The notes beneath the pieces are model-generated. The model was not told where the DNA came from. It made no database searches and was given only the letters and a program-made list of their open reading frames with translations. Positions 22,193 through 31,380 of a stretch of DNA of 64,000 bases are shown here, piece after piece. Location: positions 5,513,901 through 5,577,900 of the forward strand of contig JASSKH010000010.1 of the NCBI GenBank assembly GCA_031763025.1, given 5' to 3'. This DNA comes from Macrocystis pyrifera. Lineage: Eukaryota > Sar > Phaeophyceae > Laminariales > Laminariaceae. Each line of letters opens with the position of its first letter. Position 1 is the stretch's first letter. Position numbers and translations under genes: made by a program.

Positions 22193-23202
22193 GTGAGGGT
22201 GGGAGGTTAACTCTTTTAGGACCGCAGTCTCCTTTCGGGGACAAACCAGTCAAATTCTAAGTATTTTGTCCGCAAAACCGGACTACGGTTCTGAAAGGGG
22301 CAAGACTGGGGTTTAGGTTGTGAGGAATGTAAGGGGTAAGGTGTAAGGTTTTGGTTAAGGCCAAAGCTTAGGTCATGGTGAAGGCTTAGGTTACGGGTGA
22401 AGCTATGGTTGTTAAATACACAGTTGAAGCTAAGGCTAAGGTTACAGTTATTTCTAAGGTTACGTTTAATGTTATGCTCATGGTCGAGGCTAAGGCTGTG
22501 GTTATGGCCAAGGGTGAAGTTGAAGGTTGCATTTGAGGTCAAGGCTAAGGGCTTTACTACTACAAACCACCTCTGAAGCTTATTCCAAGCATTGTCCCAA
22601 AAAAAAACTCGGGTGTAAATGCATGGGGAATTAGAGCCGGCTCCAAGGTAAAGGTGTGGCCATTATCTGTGCTCGACCTCTGCTGCTCTTGAGTCCTTAC
22701 TGGCCGTGGCGCTTGTCGCTTGCCATTCGACCAAGCTCGCGGATAAACCCATGTCGGTGTCTTCTTGTTTGCTGTGGATGCTGCGCCCACCGATGAAAAC
22801 CTAACACGACTTTGGCGGGTCGGAATCGAAAACACAACTTGTTCCTGACACCCCCCCCAAGCCGACGTCCTCCGTCCCGGCATTGTAGGGGTACATTGCG
22901 AGGGTCTACAGGTATGGTCATACGACTACGGCCATGAACAGGTCGAGTACAGCCCCCGCCCCCCCCCCCGCCCCGCCGCGCAATTCGTTCGATGCTGTCA
23001 TCCTTGAGCAAGAAAATCCGCCTCACAAGCGGTCATGAATAGGATGCAGCTCACCCTTCATGCGACTCACCCAATAACGGCGCTTCGCGCTTGGTGCAAG
23101 CCATGTCTCTCTGGTCGGCGAATACCCGACGTGCTCCGTCTCGGCATTGTAAGGAGCGAGGGTCTATGGTCGTACAAATACGCGCATGCATGACATCAGT
23201 CG

Positions 23203-23275
<73 letters not shown>

Positions 23276-23422
23276 TTCGCCGCGCGCGTGCGCACGCGGC
23301 CGAGCCAAAGCCGACATAAAACGACCAAAAGTGTGGAACCGCGCAAATCGGCTGTTGTTGATCTTGTCTTTTTCTGCGACGGCGAGAAGCCACGCTCACC
23401 CCTATGCCTCCGACCAAATACC

Positions 23423-23458
<36 letters not shown>

Positions 23459-25047
23459 TTCATGCATAATATACGTAACGGTGTTCGAACTCTCGACTTA
23501 GCTACCACATTGTAGTTTTTGCTTCGCCTCTCGGCGTTAGGAGCCTCGAAGAGAATCAAAGTTCCGGCCAATCACCTCTCGTTGATTACACTAACCAATC
23601 ACCCGCCGCCCCGAGAGTTTTGGTCAGCACGTTTTCGAGACAATGGTTTGGAGCCACTTGTGTAGGAGCCGAACATAACTATCCTAACCCTAGACCTATG
23701 AGCCAATCAGACCGAATCAACCCTGGCCCTAAGCCAATCAGACCACATCTCGAATAAATGGTAAGTTTTCGTACTCCCCCCCCCCTGTCTGGTCGGTGAA
23801 AACCCGACGTGCTCCGTCCCGGCATTGTAGGGATGCGAGGGTCTATGGTCTTACCGCTGAGGGCATGCGTGACATCGAGTACACCCCCCCCCCCTCTACT
23901 TCCTCCTCTCGACGCACTTCATCAATCGTCACAACGGATGTTTGAAATCTCGACGCGCTCATGCTTCTACGCCTAACGTTTCCACGTTTTTTTTTTCTTG
24001 TTCCCATCTGCCGGCGCTCTATAGACGCCCCGAAGAAAATCCACGTTCCGGAGTTCCTGGAGAACATAGTCATGCCCGAGGACACTCTGACCGGCATCTG
24101 CATGCGATACAAGGTACGCCAGGATTTCTGTGTGTTTTTTAACCCAGCGTTTTTTGCGGGATAAACTACTTGGAACTAGTATTGAATGGGGTCGGATGGG
24201 GTCACCTAACCCGGCCCGATCCGACCCGACCCGACTCGACCCGACCCGACTCGACCCGACCCGACCCAACCCGTGAGAAATCGAATACCTCCTGACCCGA
24301 CCCGACCCGACCCGATTCGAACCGTGAATTTCTGAAGATGATGCCAACCCGTGAACAGCCCTGATTTTTTCGTTGCCTTTCGCGCGCACTGCACCTTTTA
24401 CACGTGTTTTGGGGACGGTGACGTGAGAATTTGTGTGGGTTATTTTTCCTGCGCGTGAGTTTTTTTTCCCACGATTTCTGGAGAAAAAAGAGCACTTGGG
24501 AGTTTGTGGGATTTTTTTTTTTCTTTCATCCCTTAAGAATTGCATCCACGTTTTCGGGGGGGAAAATTACGTGTTCGAAATTGTCCTTAATCATTGGGAA
24601 TAGGGGACACCTGGGTGATATTTATTGGATAGAGCGAGCATGTGTGGTTGGGGTTGATTCAATGCGAGTCGACGGGGGAAGAAGTAAGTGCCGAACCATT
24701 CTCGTGATGAAATTGCAAGGCGCGTACCGTAGTGGAGGGGCGGGGGGAGGCTACCATGCTGAACGCCAGATCTTACGACTAATACGGGGGACCATAATAA
24801 TAGTAAGTAGAACTTAAGGTACACACAAGAACCCCTATATTTTCGTATTTTTACTGTAGTAACAATAATTGATCCTACGTACTGTGGTCGCCCGTAATAG
24901 GGAGGGAGGGAGGGAGGGAGAGAGAAAAAAAAGAGCGAACAAATAATATTTGAAGAGAATAGGAGGAAAAAAAGCGAAGAAAATAGAGCCAACATTCAGC
25001 GATAAGTTATTTCGTCGCCATCGAGGTAACGGCTATCGCGGCAATAG

Positions 25048-25132
<85 letters not shown>

Positions 25133-28100
25133 AGCTGTATCTATCGATAGAGATGACAGCCGGATTGGCAGTAAATATAACGGTCACACCAGCAGGTAAC
25201 AGTCACTAAATAAACAAAATCCGGAGTAGAATACAACCGGCGCTGAATTTCCAAGGTCAAGGACCGCGAGGCCCGGCGACTGAACGGTCTGGTGCAATAA
25301 CGAAAAGAGTGACAACGGCAGCGACGATAACAGCAGCAGCAGTAAAGTATTCCGAGGGACCATACTGCTGTAGTAATTAGGACCACATATTGTTAGTAAA
25401 AATAGGGGAATGTAATGGTTTTTGTGAATATCGTGGGTCCTATTTACTATGGCCCCCCGTAATGTCAATAGTATTAATGGCATGACAACAATAGTCGCGA
25501 CGATAATCGCTTAAAACAACGACGGAGAGCGTAAAACACCAGTATGAATAACAACAGTAGTCGTCATGACAATAGTCACAAGGACAGGACAGAGTGACGA
25601 AACGATGACTATCGTAGGAGCAACGGCAGTCTCAGCAGTACACAACCTCTTGGCCGAGCCTAGAAGGGGTCGACTATCAATAACGAGGGCCGACAAGTCC
25701 ATGACATGTAACATCGGTGGGGTGTCATGCTGAATCTGTGTTTGTTTTACAGATGGACTATTACGGGGGTCCATAGTAAATAGGACCAAACATTGTTAGT
25801 AAAAATAGGGAAATATATAGTTTTTTGTGTGTACCGTAGGTCCTATTTGCTATGGTCCCCCGAAATAGAACCGATACACGAATAAGAAAGTGTATTGGGC
25901 GAAAGCTTTTTTTTTTACCCAGATCTCCAAGGAGGATATAAAAAAAAGAAAAGAAAAAAAACAGTACACACAGCAATAGTGGAAACAAAGAGCCACAGAT
26001 CAATAACAGCGGCGGGAGTAACGGCAACAACTATTAATATTACGGGGGACCATAGTAAATAGGACCAAATATTATTGGTAAAAATATTGAAGTATATAGG
26101 CTTTTGTGTGTACCCTAGGTCCTATTTACTATGCCCCCCCGGAATAGCGCAACCAACATCAGCTTGCCCCGCGAAGGATCACGACGTGCGGCGTCTGAAC
26201 GGTCTCCTTTCACAACGGCCATCACGGCAAGTCACGATGAAAGTCGCGATGGCAGTCACAAAACACACACGGTAACAGCAATAATAGACTCCAAACATTG
26301 GCGACATCCATCACGATCACAGTCACAATGAACAGCGCAGAAGAACACGCTTAAAAAAAACATGAGTAAGAAACCATTAAATCGACATTTTTTTAATTAC
26401 TGTCGTCAGGTTAAGGATCGCGAGGTGCGGCGCCTGAACGGCTTCGTGGGAAACCACTTCCGGATGTGCGACTCCCTGATCGTCCCCAACAGATTCGCTG
26501 CCGGACAAGAGGTGAGCGAGCAGTCAGACAGCGCGTGGGTGATTTACTTGGGTTTCAAGTAGACGGCGCGCCTGCCTTTTCCTCGACTTACATGTGTCGT
26601 ATTCGCTGCTGTAGGAGTTGTATCATCTGTACGATGAGTTTCGACAGTATTCTCGATCTCACAGCTGATGTTTTTTTTCTTCACTTTTTTAACGTAGTGT
26701 GAGCTGTATGAGCTGCGCGGGTTTTGCACGAGTTGCCTTTATGGAATAATAGTATATTTTCTGTATGAGTTGTGGGAGCTGTATTATCTACCTAGGCTGT
26801 ATGAGCTGTATGAGCGGTATGAGTTGTATTGGATTTCAGTTGCATGGGCGGTAGGTGCTGACCGCGCGGTTTGGGCTTTTGCGTTGTTTGCGTGGCCTTA
26901 GTGTTGGTGTGACATTGTGTGCGGCCTAGCGTGTGGCTTAGCGTTTACCTTATATTGTATTTTAGCAGGAGGCATTTCCGTTATGTTCGGAACTACTGCA
27001 GGATTAGACTCCAATTAGAGGCGGTATCTCAACTCCCAACCCGGCGTTGTAGGGATGCGAGGGTCTATGGTCATACGACTACGACCATGCATGATAATGA
27101 GTACCCCCCCCCCACCTCCACCGCCTACTTACAAGTCGTACAACACATGTATCGAGTGCGCTAATTTCACTTTTTTTTTTTTTTTTTTTTGTCTGAGGTG
27201 TACCCCCTTCGCCTTGAGTAGTGCGTGTATCTTTCATCTTCAGGGCGCTTTTGGAGCCCACGTTTTGTGACCGTTACGAGGGGCATACCGCTCTCTCACT
27301 ACACGAAAGCGAGCAAATAATATTAATACTATTATGCCCTTGCTTTCGGGGACAGAAAAGTGGTGTCATGTTGTAATCGGAACTAGATTCGGGGACAGAG
27401 TGGTGTGATACGTTGTAATGGGAACTATTAATATGTTCGGAGACAGAGTGGTATGTTGTAATCGGAACTAGATTCGAGGACAGAGTGGTGTCATGTAATC
27501 GGAACTATTGTTCGGAGACAGTGGTATGTTGTAATCGGAACTGGATTCGAGGACAGAGTGGTGTCATGTTTTAATCGGAACTGTATTCGGGGGCAGAGTG
27601 GTATGTTGTAATCGGAACTAGATTCGGGGACAGAGTGGTGTCATGTTTTAATCGGAACTGTATTCGGGGGCAGAGTAGTATGCTGTACGTAATCGGACCC
27701 CACACTATGGACCCTGGCCGGAAATATAAAGACAGTTTATGCATGAACATGAATACAAAGCGGTTCTTATATTTTGGAGGCGAGTTACAGTGGTTGTACC
27801 CACTTAATGACCACCCCCTGACCTTGAAGACAATTTACGATGAAGGCAATTTATATGGTCTTGAATCTCCGCTTGTGAGTGTTGTCTTTTTTTACTGAAC
27901 AACTATCCCATACTATTCCCAAGCAGTGTTTTTTTTCCCTCGTGACGCGCCGATTGCCTGGTCTTATGTCTGCTATGGCCTTGAACCGGTTGCGCTGAAA
28001 GTGGGCCAGCTGTATTGCGAAAACAACACCCCCCCCCCCCCCCCCCCCCCCCCCACCGACTCGCCGAACACCGCACGGCGCTTCGCGCTTGGTGCAAGCA

Positions 28101-28150
28101 ATGTCTGCCTGGTCGGTGAAAACCCGACGTGCTCCGTCCCGGCATTGTAG

Positions 28151-28183
<33 letters not shown>

Positions 28184-30411
28184 CCCCCGACCCTCACCAC
28201 CCCTCCACCCAACCCCACGTCCTCCCACCACCCCTGTTCAGCCTAAACAAGACACCATTGGGCAGCAGCCGCTCACCGAGCCCGAGCTGCTCCAGAGCTT
28301 CAGCGTCTCCTCTCGATTGGGCACATCGGAGGCCAAGTACTACCTCGAGGGGAACAATTGGGACCTGGACAAGGCGCTCAAGGAGTGGCGCGATGAAAAG
28401 GCCTGGGAGCCTGAGCAGGTTTGTTGTTGTTGCTGCTGTTGTTGAGAGTCGATAGACTCTTCTTTTGCGAGCCGAGACTGCTTTGGTTCGGTTGGGATCG
28501 GTCGGGCCGGGTTGGGTTGGGGGGTATGGTAGGCTGGGTTGAGATAGGTTGGGTTGGGTTGCGTTGGTTGGGCTAGGTTGGCTTGGGCCGGGCTGGGTTG
28601 GGTTGGGTAGGGGTGAAGTGAGGTGGGGTTGGGGGGAGTTGGATTGGGCTGAGTTGGGGGTAGGGTGGGATAGAGGGTAGGATGGGGTGGAATTAGGATT
28701 GCGGTGGGTTGGGTTGGGTTGGGTTGGGTTGGGTTGGGTTGGGTTGGGTTGGGTTTGTTGTCGTTAGGCGGGAGGTTTTTGCAGCCCAGGAGGCGGACGT
28801 TTATACCTGTGACGGACCGCGGTCCAGAGTCAACGTACTAATGTGCTATTACGGAGGTCAATAGTAAATAGGACCTACGGTACACACAACACCTATATAT
28901 TTACCTATTTTTACTAACAATATTTGGTCCTATTTACTATGGTCCCCCGTAATAGTAATTGTAGTGTGAGCTCCTGAAAAGGTGTCATTGACCGCGTCTA
29001 ATTCTACAGTCTCGTGACACATCTGTGAACAACCAACGTCTCGGGTTGGGTTAGGTTGGGTTGGGTTGGGTTGGGTTGGGTTAGGTTGGGTTGGGCTGGG
29101 TTGGGTTGGATTGGCTTGTGTTAGGGTTGGGCTGGGCTGGATTGGATTGGCTTGTGCTAGGGTTGGGTTGAGGTGGGTTGGGTTGGTGTGGGTTGGGTTC
29201 GAATGAAGGTTCTCATTGCTGCATGCATCGTGTGGTTACCGCTATTTGTTGCAGCAGGCGCAGGAAACACCATCGACGTCGGTGCCGACGAAACGCAGTT
29301 GGACGCGGCAGCGAAGCCGGAAGTCAGTGGGCTCGCGTCAAGCCGAGGCGGCTCCGCGCGGACGTTTCCAGGTGCGTTGTGCTCCGCCCCGAAAACAAAG
29401 GGAGGGACACTCACGCGTTCGCGGTCATGGCTGGATACTCCCACTATTATTGCGTAAAGTGACACGACGCATGTTGTACGTGTATACAAAAAAGTAGAAA
29501 CGGGGGTAGTGGGTCTGGTGGGATCGAGGATTGCGTCGAAACTCATATTTTATTGCAGAGATGCGTGTGACGCTTCGATCGCGCGTACGAGGTTTGTTCG
29601 GCCCCTATATGACATACCTGGTACTTGTATAGGGAGAGAGGTTGGGTTGGCGTCGGTTGGCGGCGATGCTGTTGAACATGCCTCTCGCTGCGTCAGCTAG
29701 ATAACCAGAGTACCGTTTTTTGTTTTGTTTTGTTTTTGGCGGTCACCGCGGCTGGTGATCGAATTAGATCATTTTTGTGCGGGGAGAACCTTAACTCCGC
29801 ACAGGGGGGATGATCGTATCACCTATATGGCAGGGCACCCAAGAGGCAGTTACATAGTAAACCCATTGCTGTCTCTGGAAGTGGTGACACCAGAAAACCA
29901 AATCAAATCATTGACGCTCAACGGCGGTTTCTAGTAGGATGCAGATCACCCTTCATGCGACTCGTCCAACACCTCACGGCGCTTCGCGCTTGGTGCAAGC
30001 ATGTGTCTGCTTGGTCGGTGAAAACCCGACGTGCTCGGTCACGGCATTTTAGGGATGCGAGGGTCTATGGTCATACGACTACGGCCATACATGATAATGA
30101 GTACACCCCCCCCCCCACCCCCCCCCCGGCGTCTTTTTTGTTTCCGCCAGGCCACTTAGGGGACCACCTTGAACGGCAACTACTTGGTATCGGATGAGGC
30201 CTCTATACAGATGAACACCGCGATAGACTCGCGGACGCCCGCGTTCCGCTGCTTTCCGCGCAAGCCTGCCGCTAGCTATCGTTGCAGCGAAAACACACAA
30301 GACAGCGTAGCCGCGTTCGGGGGAAGGAAGATACAGAAAGCAAGGGGCTGGAGTATGACGGGTGTAGGATTCTCCGCCGCCTCTAACGCTTTTCGGACGA
30401 AACCGAGCTGA
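22034..30411 (+). CDS. LysM domain protein with UBA-like C-terminal motif (multi-exon)
   Basis: Exons: 22,034-22,192; 24,025-24,113; 26,410-26,511; 28,242-28,418; 29,255-29,371; and a last exon at 30,211-30,411. All junctions are GT-AG and splice phases agree (1,0,0,0,0). LysM (exons 2-3) reads HVPEFLENIVMPEDTLTGIC then MRYKVKDREVRRLNGF and MCDSLIVPN, the classic DTL-G-RY-V-LRRLN-I-P pattern. Exon 4 gives an EAKYYLEGNNWDLDKALKEW motif typical of UBA/TAP-C-like folds. With no signal peptide seen and a ubiquitin-fold-binding-like motif, an intracellular LysM adaptor is more likely than a secreted chitin receptor, but that is inference. The first coding exon (before 22,034) was not found. The last two exons are less certain. 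Confidence 0.75.
22205..22305 (+). repeat. Palindromic MITE family M2 copy
   Basis: ACTCTTTTAGGACCGCAGTC...GGGGACAAACCAGTCAAATTC, then the mirrored TTTTGTCCGCAAAACCGGACT. It matches the copies at 41.1, 55.1 and 61.2 kb and has no M1 insertion. Confidence 0.7.
22306..22560 (+). repeat. Degenerate GGCTAAGGTTA hexamer-like repeat
   Basis: Intronic run of words such as AAGGCTAAGGTTAC, AAGGCTTAGGTTA and GGTCGAGGCTAAGG with loose ~6-bp periodicity. It resembles a strongly decayed telomere-type array. No gene. Confidence 0.6.
22861..22978 (+). mobile_element. Poly(C)-tailed retroposon, truncated copy
   Basis: Keeps CGACGTCCTCCGTCCCGGCATTG, GAGGGTCTA and GGTCATACGACTACGGCCATG, then GAGTACAG and a C run. 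It lies in the LysM gene intron. Confidence 0.75.
23040..23275 (+). mobile_element. Poly(C)-tailed retroposon with 73-base C run
   Basis: Begins GGATGCAGCTCACCCTTCATGCG and includes CGCTTCGCGCTTGGTGCAAG, the TCGGCGAATACCCGACGTGCTCCG hairpin and GGTCTATGGTCGTAC, then ends in 73 uninterrupted C (23,203-23,275), the longest homopolymer in the window. The poly-Pro and poly-Gly frames over it are artefacts. A separate C run (23,424-23,457) follows without recognisable element sequence. Confidence 0.85.
23788..23894 (+). mobile_element. Poly(C)-tailed retroposon, truncated copy
   Basis: Starts abruptly at CTGTCTGGTCGGTGAAAACCC and ends GACATCGAGTACACC plus a short C run. It lies about 130 bp upstream of LysM exon 2. 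Confidence 0.85.
24025..24113 (+). CDS. LysM gene exon (first half of LysM domain)
   Basis: The acceptor follows a T-rich tract (TTTTTTTTTCTTG...CTCTATAG) and the donor is AAG|GTACGC. It encodes APKKIHVPEFLENIVMPEDT and LTGICMRYK: the first strand and helix of a LysM, with the conserved DTL and the RYK/RYG position. Confidence 0.85.
24196..24330 (-). repeat. (GGGTC)n-type degenerate repeat
   Basis: ACCCG/ACTCG units in the intron after LysM exon 2. A similar block with both orientations is at 42,295-42,350 in Sec3, followed there too by CCCGTGAGGTTTGACC-like sequence, so this is a dispersed repeat rather than only a local microsatellite. Confidence 0.7.
24779..24900 (-). repeat. MITE family M1 copy
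   Basis: Full length but diverged: TAATACGGGGGACCATAATAATAG at the left, GGTCGCCCGTAATAG at the right. Confidence 0.85.
25051..25135 (+). repeat. (TC)n microsatellite
   Basis: About 40 TC units with one interruption, inside the LysM intron between exons 2 and 3. Confidence 0.95.
25248..25292 (+). repeat. Partial duplicate of LysM exon 3 start
   Basis: AAGGTCAAGGACCGCGAGGC then CGGCGACTGAACGGTCTGGT aligns with the first ~40 bp of exon 3 at 26,410 (VKDREVRRLNGFV versus VKDREARRLNGLV) with a few changes. It then diverges into GAC/AACAG-rich sequence. A second partial copy is at 26,165-26,205. Confidence 0.7.
25348..25463 (+). repeat. MITE family M1 copy
   Basis: Left end altered (TATTCCGAGGGACCATACTGCTGTAG), right end GGCCCCCCGTAAT. 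Confidence 0.8.
25758..25868 (+). repeat. MITE family M1 copy
   Basis: Near-consensus: CTATTACGGGGGTCCATAGTAAATAGGACC and mirrored right end with a single change (CCCCCGAAATAG). Confidence 0.92.
26037..26147 (+). repeat. MITE family M1 copy
   Basis: Near-consensus copy, the third within 0.8 kb of the same intron. The right end is CCCCCCCGGAATAG. Confidence 0.92.
26165..26205 (+). repeat. Partial duplicate of LysM exon 3 start
   Basis: GCGAAGGATCACGACGTGCG then GCGTCTGAACGGTCTCC, an AKDHDVRRLNGLL version of exon 3, about 245 bp upstream of the intact exon. Confidence 0.65.
26410..26511 (+). CDS. LysM gene exon (second half of LysM domain)
   Basis: Acceptor TCGTCAG|GTT and donor GAG|GTGAGC, phase 0 at both ends, 34 codons. 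It encodes VKDREVRRLNGFVGNHFRMC and DSLIVPNRFAAGQE. The RRLN and LIVP elements complete the LysM fold begun on the previous exon. Confidence 0.88.
27032..27117 (+). mobile_element. Poly(C)-tailed retroposon, short copy
   Basis: Only the last ~80 bp remain: CCCGGCGTTGTAGGGATGCG, GGTCTATGGTCATACGACTACG, CATGATAATGAGTACC, C run. Confidence 0.85.
27335..27690 (+). repeat. Minisatellite, ~40-45-bp unit
   Basis: About eight copies of (G)GGGACAGAGTGGTGTCATG then TTGTAATCGGAACTAGATTC, with length variants, inside the LysM gene intron before exon 4. Confidence 0.9.
28027..28182 (+). mobile_element. Poly(C)-tailed retroposon between two C runs
   Basis: A C run (28,030-28,054), then GACTCGCCGAACACCGCACGGC...TCCGTCCCGGCATTGTAG, then a second C run (28,150-28,182). 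The terminal ~50 bp (GGGATGCG...GAGTAC) are missing, so this tail begins inside the element. The second C run is about 60 nt upstream of the exon 4 acceptor and is followed by further C-rich sequence that forms the polypyrimidine tract. Confidence 0.8.
28242..28418 (+). CDS. LysM gene exon (UBA-like motif)
   Basis: Acceptor CCTGTTCAG|CCT and donor GAGCAG|GTTTGT, 59 codons, phase 0. It encodes PKQDTIGQQPLTEPELLQSF, then SVSSRLGTSEAKYYLEGNNW, DLDKALKEW and an acidic end. The F-SVSSRLGTSEAKYYLE-WDLDKAL pattern is that of a three-helix UBA/TAP-C-like domain. Confidence 0.88.
28500..28765 (+). repeat. GGGTT-rich repeat
   Basis: Degenerate G-rich pentamers ending in about eight perfect GGGTT units (28,708-28,755). 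A related block is at 29,040-29,205. Both flank an M1 MITE in the intron after exon 4. Four-G-tract motifs could form quadruplexes. Confidence 0.85.
28846..28955 (-). repeat. MITE family M1 copy
   Basis: CTATTACGGAGGTCAATAGTAAATAGGACC left, consensus right end. Confidence 0.9.
29040..29205 (+). repeat. GGGTT-rich repeat
   Basis: GGGTTGGGTTAGGTTGGGTT units merging into GGCTTGTGCTAGGG variants, ending about 50 bp before LysM exon 5. Confidence 0.85.
29255..29371 (+). CDS. LysM gene exon (basic tail), frame uncertain
   Basis: Follows TTTGTTGCAG and ends at TTCCAG|GTGCGT. In the frame dictated by the phase-0 donor of exon 4 it reads QAQETPSTSVPTKRSWTRQR then SRKSVGSRQAEAAPRGRFQ. A second frame (AGNTIDVGADETQLDAAAKP...) has more natural composition and would join phase-1 to a short exon at 30,151-30,197 (HLGDHLERQLLGIG, stop) behind a strong acceptor, but it needs a phase-1 end to exon 4 that I cannot see. 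Transcript data would decide. Confidence 0.5.
29640..30127 (+). mobile_element. Poly(C)-tailed retroposon, full-length reference copy
   Basis: About 490 bp, the most complete plus-strand copy. Order: 5' end GGTTGGGTTGGCGTCGGTTG; CGTCAGCTAGATAACCAGAG; a T-rich tract; GGCGGTCACCGCGGCTGGTG; TTGTGCGGGGAGAACC...CTCCGCAC (hairpin); GGATGATCGTATCAC; CTGTCTCTGGAAGTGG; GGATGCAGATCACCCTTCATG; CGCTTCGCGCTTGGTGCAAG; TCGGTGAAAACCCGACGTGC (hairpin); GGGATGCGAGGGTCTATGGTC; ATACGACTACGGCCATACATG; ATAATGAGTACA; poly(C). It has no ORF and no recognisable tRNA-type promoter. Copies share the 3' end and differ in how far 5' they reach, as retroposed elements do. It lies in the intron before the last LysM exon. 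Confidence 0.85.
30211..30411 (+). CDS. Putative last exon of the LysM gene
   Basis: After CTCTATACAG the frame continues in phase 0 for 66 codons (MNTAIDSRTPAFRCFPRKPA ... WSMTGVGFSAASNAFRTKPS) and stops with TGA. The composition is protein-like and the phase fits exon 5. The acceptor lacks a clear polypyrimidine tract, and a competing acceptor (TTTCCGCCAG at 30,150) leads to a short alternative ending. No domain is recognised. Confidence 0.4.
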   Translation: MNTAIDSRTPAFRCFPRKPAASYRCSENTQDSVAAFGGRKIQKARGWSMTGVGFSAASNAFRTKPS

Positions 30412-30574
30412 GGGAAAGCAGGAAAGAAAGCAACTCTCCGAGGGTACAAAAAATATGCCGGCATCAAGGGTGATTCGGTGGGGTCTCATGTGTTCGGTGC
30501 TAATAATTGTCGACGAGGGCAAAAAGGGCCTTCATGAAGTCTTGGGATATAAACGCCTTCCAAGGCAAGAACCG

Positions 30575-30668
30575 TAGCAGTGGGGCTGAGGGAGAAGAGC
30601 CTGCTGTGTGACTCTGAGTTGCGACTATTAATGTCAATAGGAAGGAGAGAGGAAATAAGGGCGAAAGA
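30575..30668 (+). repeat. Dispersed repeat family S2 copy
   Basis: GGGAGAAGAGCCTGCTGTGTGACTCTGAGTTGCGACTA, then GGAAGGAGAGAGGAAATAAGGGCG. It matches, in reverse, the blocks at 54.74, 57.84 and 60.1 kb. Confidence 0.5.
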
Positions 30669-30714
30669 TAGTAGATGGCATGAAAAAAATGTGTAAAACG
30701 TACCTGGTACGATG

Positions 30715-30905
30715 TACCCTGGGAGTAATATATTTTGGGGTTTCCCGGTTATGTTACTCTGGAAGTACCCGGGTATATGTGCTCACAGGGTACCCGGGTA
30801 TATGTACTCTGGGGGTACCCAGGTATATATACTGTGAGGTTGGTAGCACCCGGGTATCATGCCGGCGGGAGTATTGCCCGTGTATGGGTACCCCAGTGTA
30901 CGTAG
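30715..30905 (+). repeat. Degenerate TACCCGGGTAT repeat
   Basis: Loose ~25-30-bp periodicity of (G)GGTACCCGGGTATATGTACTCTG. Related runs occur at 21,810-21,900, 43,780-43,990, 48,365-48,450 and 61,675-61,735, so it is a dispersed family of self-complementary words. Confidence 0.7.
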
Positions 30906-31115
30906 AGCAGTGTACCACTTGATATTTGTATCAGAATCTAAACGATGGTTATACATTCTGCCCAGGTAGTAAAGTCCACCTCGGACGGTGTGATCCGCCG
31001 CATGACGCCATCCGTGTCTCATGTGAATATAGGAGTTGCAGGAGTTTTGCGGAGATATGAATGCGTAGTCCCCTGTAGGTGGAGGGGGGACGGGGGGGAG
31101 GGAGGGGGGGCTCAG

Positions 31116-31162
<47 letters not shown>

Positions 31163-31380
31163 TTCCCCCCCCGGCTGGACAGCCGTTGCGTACATTGTTC
31201 TGTTAGTGTTTGCATGCTGTTTCGCTGACAGCGGTTCGCTGTATTTGATTATACTGCTGTTGCGTCATTTCATGAATCCATTCGTTCGTTCACTTTTTGT
31301 TCTATACCATGGTATTTCTTTTGTTTCGAAAGCTCTGTCCGATTTCCGCTGGGTGTTCCAACGCGTAACCTGGCGCGGAG
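30906..31380. other. Unassigned, with G/C homopolymers
   Basis: Contains a G-rich to C-rich switch (31,081-31,175), with about 45 C uninterrupted and no recognisable retroposon body next to it. No gene supported. Confidence 0.5.

Noticed and set aside
23140-23520. Long open frames of poly-Pro, poly-Gly or poly-Ala over the C runs (also at 28.0-28.2, 31.1, 42.6 and 53.5 kb)
   Set aside because: A homopolymer is open in every frame; these runs are retroposon tails in introns or intergenic DNA and have no conserved flanking protein sequence.
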